From assembly GCA_038501625.1 (NCBI GenBank), contig JAZAYU010001081.1, positions 28,099 to 92,098 of the forward strand: 64,000 bases of DNA. Direction: 5' to 3'. The position numbers and the translations under genes are program-made. The DNA comes from Corbicula japonica (Eukaryota > Mollusca > Bivalvia > Venerida > Cyrenidae). A model generated the notes under the pieces. It was not told the origin of the DNA. It saw only the letters and a program-made list of their open reading frames with translations, and searched no databases. Shown piece by piece: positions 60,421 to 64,000 of this stretch; the first letter of the stretch is position 1, and the number at the start of each line of letters is the position of its first letter.

Positions 60421-60703
60421 CTACCCATAACGTGGGGAATTTAATTTGCTTTTTATTTTCTTATAAGTTACAAATCGATTCTCCATAAAACAGCGGCAGA
60501 GATGCCGTGTTGTAGTTATGATTTTAAACTGCAATTTATTCCAGGTATCGGCGACAAAACTTCCACAACTTATTTTTAATTTGTTGTACCAATATAATGT
60601 ATCAGATGTTTTATTCTGTTATGCAAATTAGTGCGTTAGTAAAGTGTGTAAAATCTTTGTTATAGGGCTGTGAAATCTTTGACTTTAGAAACCATTAGTG
60701 AAT

Positions 60704-61115
60704 TTGACAAAGATCAACTACAGATCCTTTATTAATCTGAAAATACCTCATTAAAGGTTCCATGTTCACCGCCATATAAATACCATCGTTTGGGATTGTC
60801 CAAAATTGTACTATTTATTGGTGTAATTACTGAGTTGCGAAATTGACAAAGATCAACTAAAGATCCTTTATTAATCTGAAAATACCTCATTGAAGGTTCC
60901 ATGTTCACCGCCATATGCATACCATCGTTTGGGATGGTCCAAAATTGTACTATTTATTGGTGTAATTACTGAGTTGCGCTCAACCCGGGGCTAGGCGGCG
61001 TGGGCAGCAATATGCATTCCCATTACTGCCCATGAACAGGCTCAATCAAACCGAGCCTGCAGTATTTTCATATTTGTCGTGTTCGGTGGCTTTCAAAGTT
61101 CCCTTTTCATCTATT
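60704..61115 (+). repeat. Repeat family C with an internal 139-bp tandem duplication
   Basis: TTGACAAAGATCAACTA...TACTGAGTTGCG occurs twice in tandem (60704-60842 and 60843-60980), then the second copy continues through the usual CTCAACCCGGGGCTAGGCGG, hairpins and TTTCAAAGTTCCCTTTTCAT end. Confidence 0.8.
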
Positions 61116-62190
61116 TTAATAAACATTTTGCATATGAAGACTTCGAAACAAGTAGTATATGTGAATAGAAAAAGCATGCGTTATGTCATTTATATTTAAA
61201 CTAAGGTTGTATCATTTTGGTCAAATAGATAACATCAGATGATGAAAATTATCAACAGATATGTTCATCTTACCGATTTAGATCTTAAAAATTCAAACGT
61301 AGGCGACACAACATTTAAGTGGCTTAAAACTAAAAAAAAACACATATTTAACTAATGCAGAATGCCAACGTATGGTGTTCACAATCTTTTTCGAACTGAT
61401 TAAAAGTTTGAAATTCGGAATAAAGTTCGTTATTCTTCTAAAAACTAACAGTGCCTAAGTAGAGCATATCAACGGTAAGTAGAAAAAATGTAATAATCAA
61501 CAGAAATGAGTGTCAGCAATCGCATATGTTTTAATGTGTGTGTTTCTTTCAGCCTTGTTATACAATGAGTTCCCATTTACATAATCCATTTTATAAGATG
61601 ACCTTCAAGCGTTAGAAAACAAATTTATTATTAACGCATCGTCCATTTTGTTATTTTCAATACTTGTCGCTTTCTAAAATTTATGGCCAAAGTGGGTTAA
61701 TATTTGTTATCAATGTTAAAATAAATGTGTGCAGATAACGAAAAAAGATAAAATTATTTTAGCCATATGACACTCATAATTTCATGTATATCCGAGTATT
61801 CATGTGTAACCGCTGTCACAGCGTCAGCCTTATGTAGGATTTAAGAGCTAACAGCTCTCATCGAAGACAAAGCAAGAAACGAACAATATACCGGTACATG
61901 TAAGCATGGCGACAGAAATGCGAGCGCATTAATAAATTAAGAGAGGCGACAAATTGTTTCCTTGAACCTCATATAAGTTTAAAGATTAAGAATGTAAACA
62001 GTCTCATTTGCATATAAGTTATAGTATTGCAGAACGAAAATGCAGTTGCCGATGCCACAAAATATAGGTAACGGTATGGGTTTATAGTCTAGTACATTAC
62101 TGATTATATTCGCCCGACCTTAACATTCAATGATGATGATTGATCACTGGATACAAGTCATCTGTTAACAGTTATCATCGTATCAGTTAT
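61116..62190. other. Spacer, nothing identified
   Basis: AT-rich, no gene or element ends recognised. Upstream exons of the 62428-62755 candidate could lie here. Confidence 0.35.
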
Positions 62191-62199
62191 CACCTGCAT

Positions 62200-62400
62200 A
62201 TCATCGTCGTCATCGTTTGGGATGGATCGAAATTGTACTGTTTAATGGTGTAAATATTGAGTTGCGCTCAACCGTGGGCTAGGCGGCGCGGGCAGAAATA
62301 AGCTTTTCCATAACTGCCCATGAACAGGCTCAATCAAACCAAACCTGCAATATTTCATATTTGTCGTGGTCAAGGGTCTTCAAAGTTCCCTTTTCATCTA
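62200..62400 (+). repeat. Repeat family C, 3' part
   Basis: CATCGTTTGGGATGGATCGA, TTGCGCTCAACCGTGGGC, the GGCTC hairpin and TTCAAAGTTCCCTTTTCATC end. It directly precedes the next candidate exon. Confidence 0.7.
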
Positions 62401-62427
62401 CTATAATGTTGTAATAACTCATATCAG

Positions 62428-62755
62428 CATTACTTGCGCATCCGTTCCTGGTGATTTGGTGTCGTTGGTTGGCTTGCTAGGATTTATTTCGCTATTCGGT
62501 GTGGCCATCGCGGTGCCAGTTCAAATTTCGTTCAGAGTCTGTATCGTCAAAGAAAAGATTGCAAAGCCTACACCAAAACAGCTTGTAATCTCTTACATGG
62601 CTCCCACGGACACTCGACGTATTTCAAGTAAGCAGCACAGTCGACCAAGACGGAAGTACTTAAATATGTACAAATTCAAGGACAAGAATATTCGTTCCAG
62701 CAGAATTCTAGACAACAATATGATAGTTTCCAAATCATTTAATGAGATATTCTGA
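62428..62755 (+). CDS. Candidate terminal exon of a membrane protein, unrecognised
   Basis: Open frame with balanced codon use from a possible acceptor (CTCATATCAG at 62427) to TGA at 62753-62755. It encodes ITCASVPGD, a ~22-residue hydrophobic segment (LVSLVGLLGFISLFGVAIAV), then a basic tail (FRVCIVKEKIAKPTPKQL, TDTRRISSKQHSRPRRKY), the layout of a single-pass protein with a short cytoplasmic C-terminus. AATAAA follows at 62764-62769. Upstream exons were not found and may be interrupted by the family C repeat. No family is recognised; it could be a relic or a chance frame. Confidence 0.4.
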
Positions 62756-62763
62756 ATCTATAA

Positions 62764-62769
62764 AATAAA
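62764..62769 (+). promoter_or_regulatory. Polyadenylation signal of the candidate terminal exon
   Basis: AATAAA 9 bases after the TGA at 62753-62755. The very short distance leaves little 3' UTR. Confidence 0.35.
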
Positions 62770-63560
62770 ATACTTAGTATGTATGATGTGCCTCTCAAAG
62801 GGCCCAAACGTCTTTTATATTCCATCGGTCAGCTCCAATGTAAGCGCCAATTTCTGTCTAAATACTGTTAGTTGAGACATGCTTAGTAGTGTTTATTTTA
62901 TAAATATACAACTAATTTCGAAAAGGTATATATAGATTTATCATTTTAATATTAGTTGTGTAAAAACGTGAAAATTTAAATAAAGTGAAAGAGGAAAATT
63001 ATATTATTGGATATCTGCACTATTTAATAATAAGTAGTGTCATCAAATCATTTTCAGTTATTCACTTTTCATTGCATTGAATTTTTAACTTTAATGTAGG
63101 GATGTCAAAGGATATCCAAATATTCGGATATCATTTCGGATCATCGAATATCCTGAACAAATTTGCATTCTAGATATTCGTTTGCAAAAACTTTAAAGTT
63201 TATGTATAGACCATTTTGCTAAATAATCTTTCTGTTGTCAGTGTGCGTACAAGCATTCGCACCTTAAACGGATTATCTAAAGATGATGACACTTTGGGTA
63301 TATTGGGCTTCACAGCTTTAGAAATGTGCTAAAGCATGATGGTATATATCAGAACTTGAAAGAAGTCAACGTTTAAGCTCCTACTATCTATTTTGAGTAA
63401 AGACGTCTTTAATTCTGTTTGAATGACATCGGATAGAGCTATAATTATGTAGCCAATTAACAGGTTTGTCGGCATAAATCAATTGCTCACATTCATTATA
63501 TCCGTTTGAGTTCTATAAAGTTATAATAATTGATGAATTCATTTTTGTAACCACTGCTTG
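62770..63560. other. Spacer, nothing identified
   Basis: AT-rich. Near 63107-63175 there is a cluster of GATATCC/GGATAT words (CAAAGGATATCC, GAATATCCTGAAC) forming short palindromes. Confidence 0.35.
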
Positions 63561-63567
63561 CAGTCGG

Positions 63568-63715
63568 TTACAGTGTTACGGAATTTCTGAGCCTGGCAAC
63601 TTCGCTAGGATTAATTGATTTACCGCCAGGAAACCCCTCATCCACCAAGTAAGTAGTTCCTTAGTCTATCGTGGAACCGTCTTTACTGGTTGCAATGTAA
63701 TGATATAAAATAAAA
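63568..63715 (-). pseudogene. Coding-like C-terminal remnant, unrecognised
   Basis: Minus strand reads IATSKDGSTID, a TAA stop, then GTTYLVDEGFPGGKSINPSE and VARLRNSVTL before a stop at 63568-63570. The composition looks like a conserved protein end. The plus strand over the same bases is also open with splice-like borders (TTGCAG before 63564, GTAAGT at 63649), so the strand is uncertain. I favour the minus reading as an exon relic. Confidence 0.3.
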
Positions 63716-64000
63716 ATATTAGGTTCACAAAACATTATGTGATACTGAATAAATACCTTCACAGCATGGCAAAAATTATTATTTGTTTTTATAATGCAAA
63801 TAACGCGGAGAAATACAAGATTTCGTGTTTTTCCAATCTAAAAATAATCCTATATGAGATGTTTCCGTGACGTCATAGCGTAGTCACGTGATGGGGGTTT
63901 CCGCTGTGGTTGGCAAAAGCATCAATAGACAACCATTAATGATTAATTATAGAAAGTAACCTGTGAATTGCATGTAAACAAAAATAAAAATGGTCGTTTC
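63716..64000. other. Right edge, nothing identified
   Basis: AT-rich sequence with a CGTGACGTCA-type word near 63868. No gene. Confidence 0.3.

Noticed and set aside
63564..63648. 85-bp plus-strand exon with acceptor and GTAAGT donor
   Set aside because: Open and well bordered, but the minus-strand reading of the same bases (LVDEGFPGGKSINPSE...) looks more like a conserved protein, so I did not call a plus-strand gene.

Overview
This window is animal nuclear DNA, almost certainly from a bivalve mollusc. It is AT-rich, its genes are split by GT-AG introns, and it is dense in short mobile elements. The two recognisable gene families, HSPA12-type Hsp70 relatives and secreted C1q-domain proteins, are the two best-known expanded stress and immunity families of bivalves. 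Species is not determinable here. There are no bacterial features, rRNA genes, CRISPR arrays or operons.

Genes. Two HSPA12-like copies lie on the minus strand at the two sides of the window (421-3940 and 54622-59831). They share the same exon plan (327 / 222 / 145 / ~1071 nt in the better copy). The left copy is a clear pseudogene, with two stops, an 11-nt tandem duplication, several frameshifts and a retroelement fragment inside its last exon. The right copy has two single-base frameshifts and is either a young pseudogene or affected by assembly errors. Between them, on the plus strand, are three two-exon C1q-domain genes: C1q-1 (24715-25629, two 1-nt indels), C1q-2 (35458-36511, intact, 250 aa) and C1q-3 (42107-47732, intact, 283 aa). 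All three encode a signal peptide, a conserved Cys-x-Cys leader, a coiled-coil stalk and a C1q domain, and each has a CTATTTAA box 83-88 bp before its ATG. Weaker gene candidates are a spliced small minus-strand gene (15073-17236), a terminal exon with a membrane segment and a polyA signal (62428-62755), and a coding-like remnant near the right end.

Mobile DNA fills most of the rest. The most striking items are three elements with CAC...GTG ends and perfect 5-bp target duplications (8433-11073, 12125-12242, 43226-47178). Two carry ~440-490 bp inverted arms, and one sits inside the large intron of C1q-3. Termini and duplication length resemble the Transib/RAG-like superfamily. Others are a near-identical pair of TTAA-flanked ~780-bp elements, a second TTAA element, TA-flanked MITEs (two with an internal TCGTGCGTCC satellite), a Harbinger-like element, foldback hairpins, a mariner transposase fragment, a reverse-transcriptase fragment whose 3' tail explains one of the commonest repeats here, a tRNA-derived SINE, a five-copy repeat with A-box-like ends, and a nine-copy ~290-bp repeat with tandem hairpins.

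Layout: 0.4-4 kb HSPA12 pseudogene; 4-13 kb elements; 13.5-20.5 kb AT-rich block with the small gene and diverged inverted flanks; 20.5-22.3 kb SINE-like arrays; 24.7-25.6 kb C1q-1; 26-34 kb MITEs in AT-rich DNA; 34-36.5 kb Harbinger-like element and C1q-2; 37-40.3 kb retroelement, mariner and MITE; 42.1-47.7 kb C1q-3 with its transposon-filled intron; 47.7-54.6 kb gene-poor; 54.6-59.8 kb HSPA12 copy 2; 60-64 kb repeats and exon remnants.
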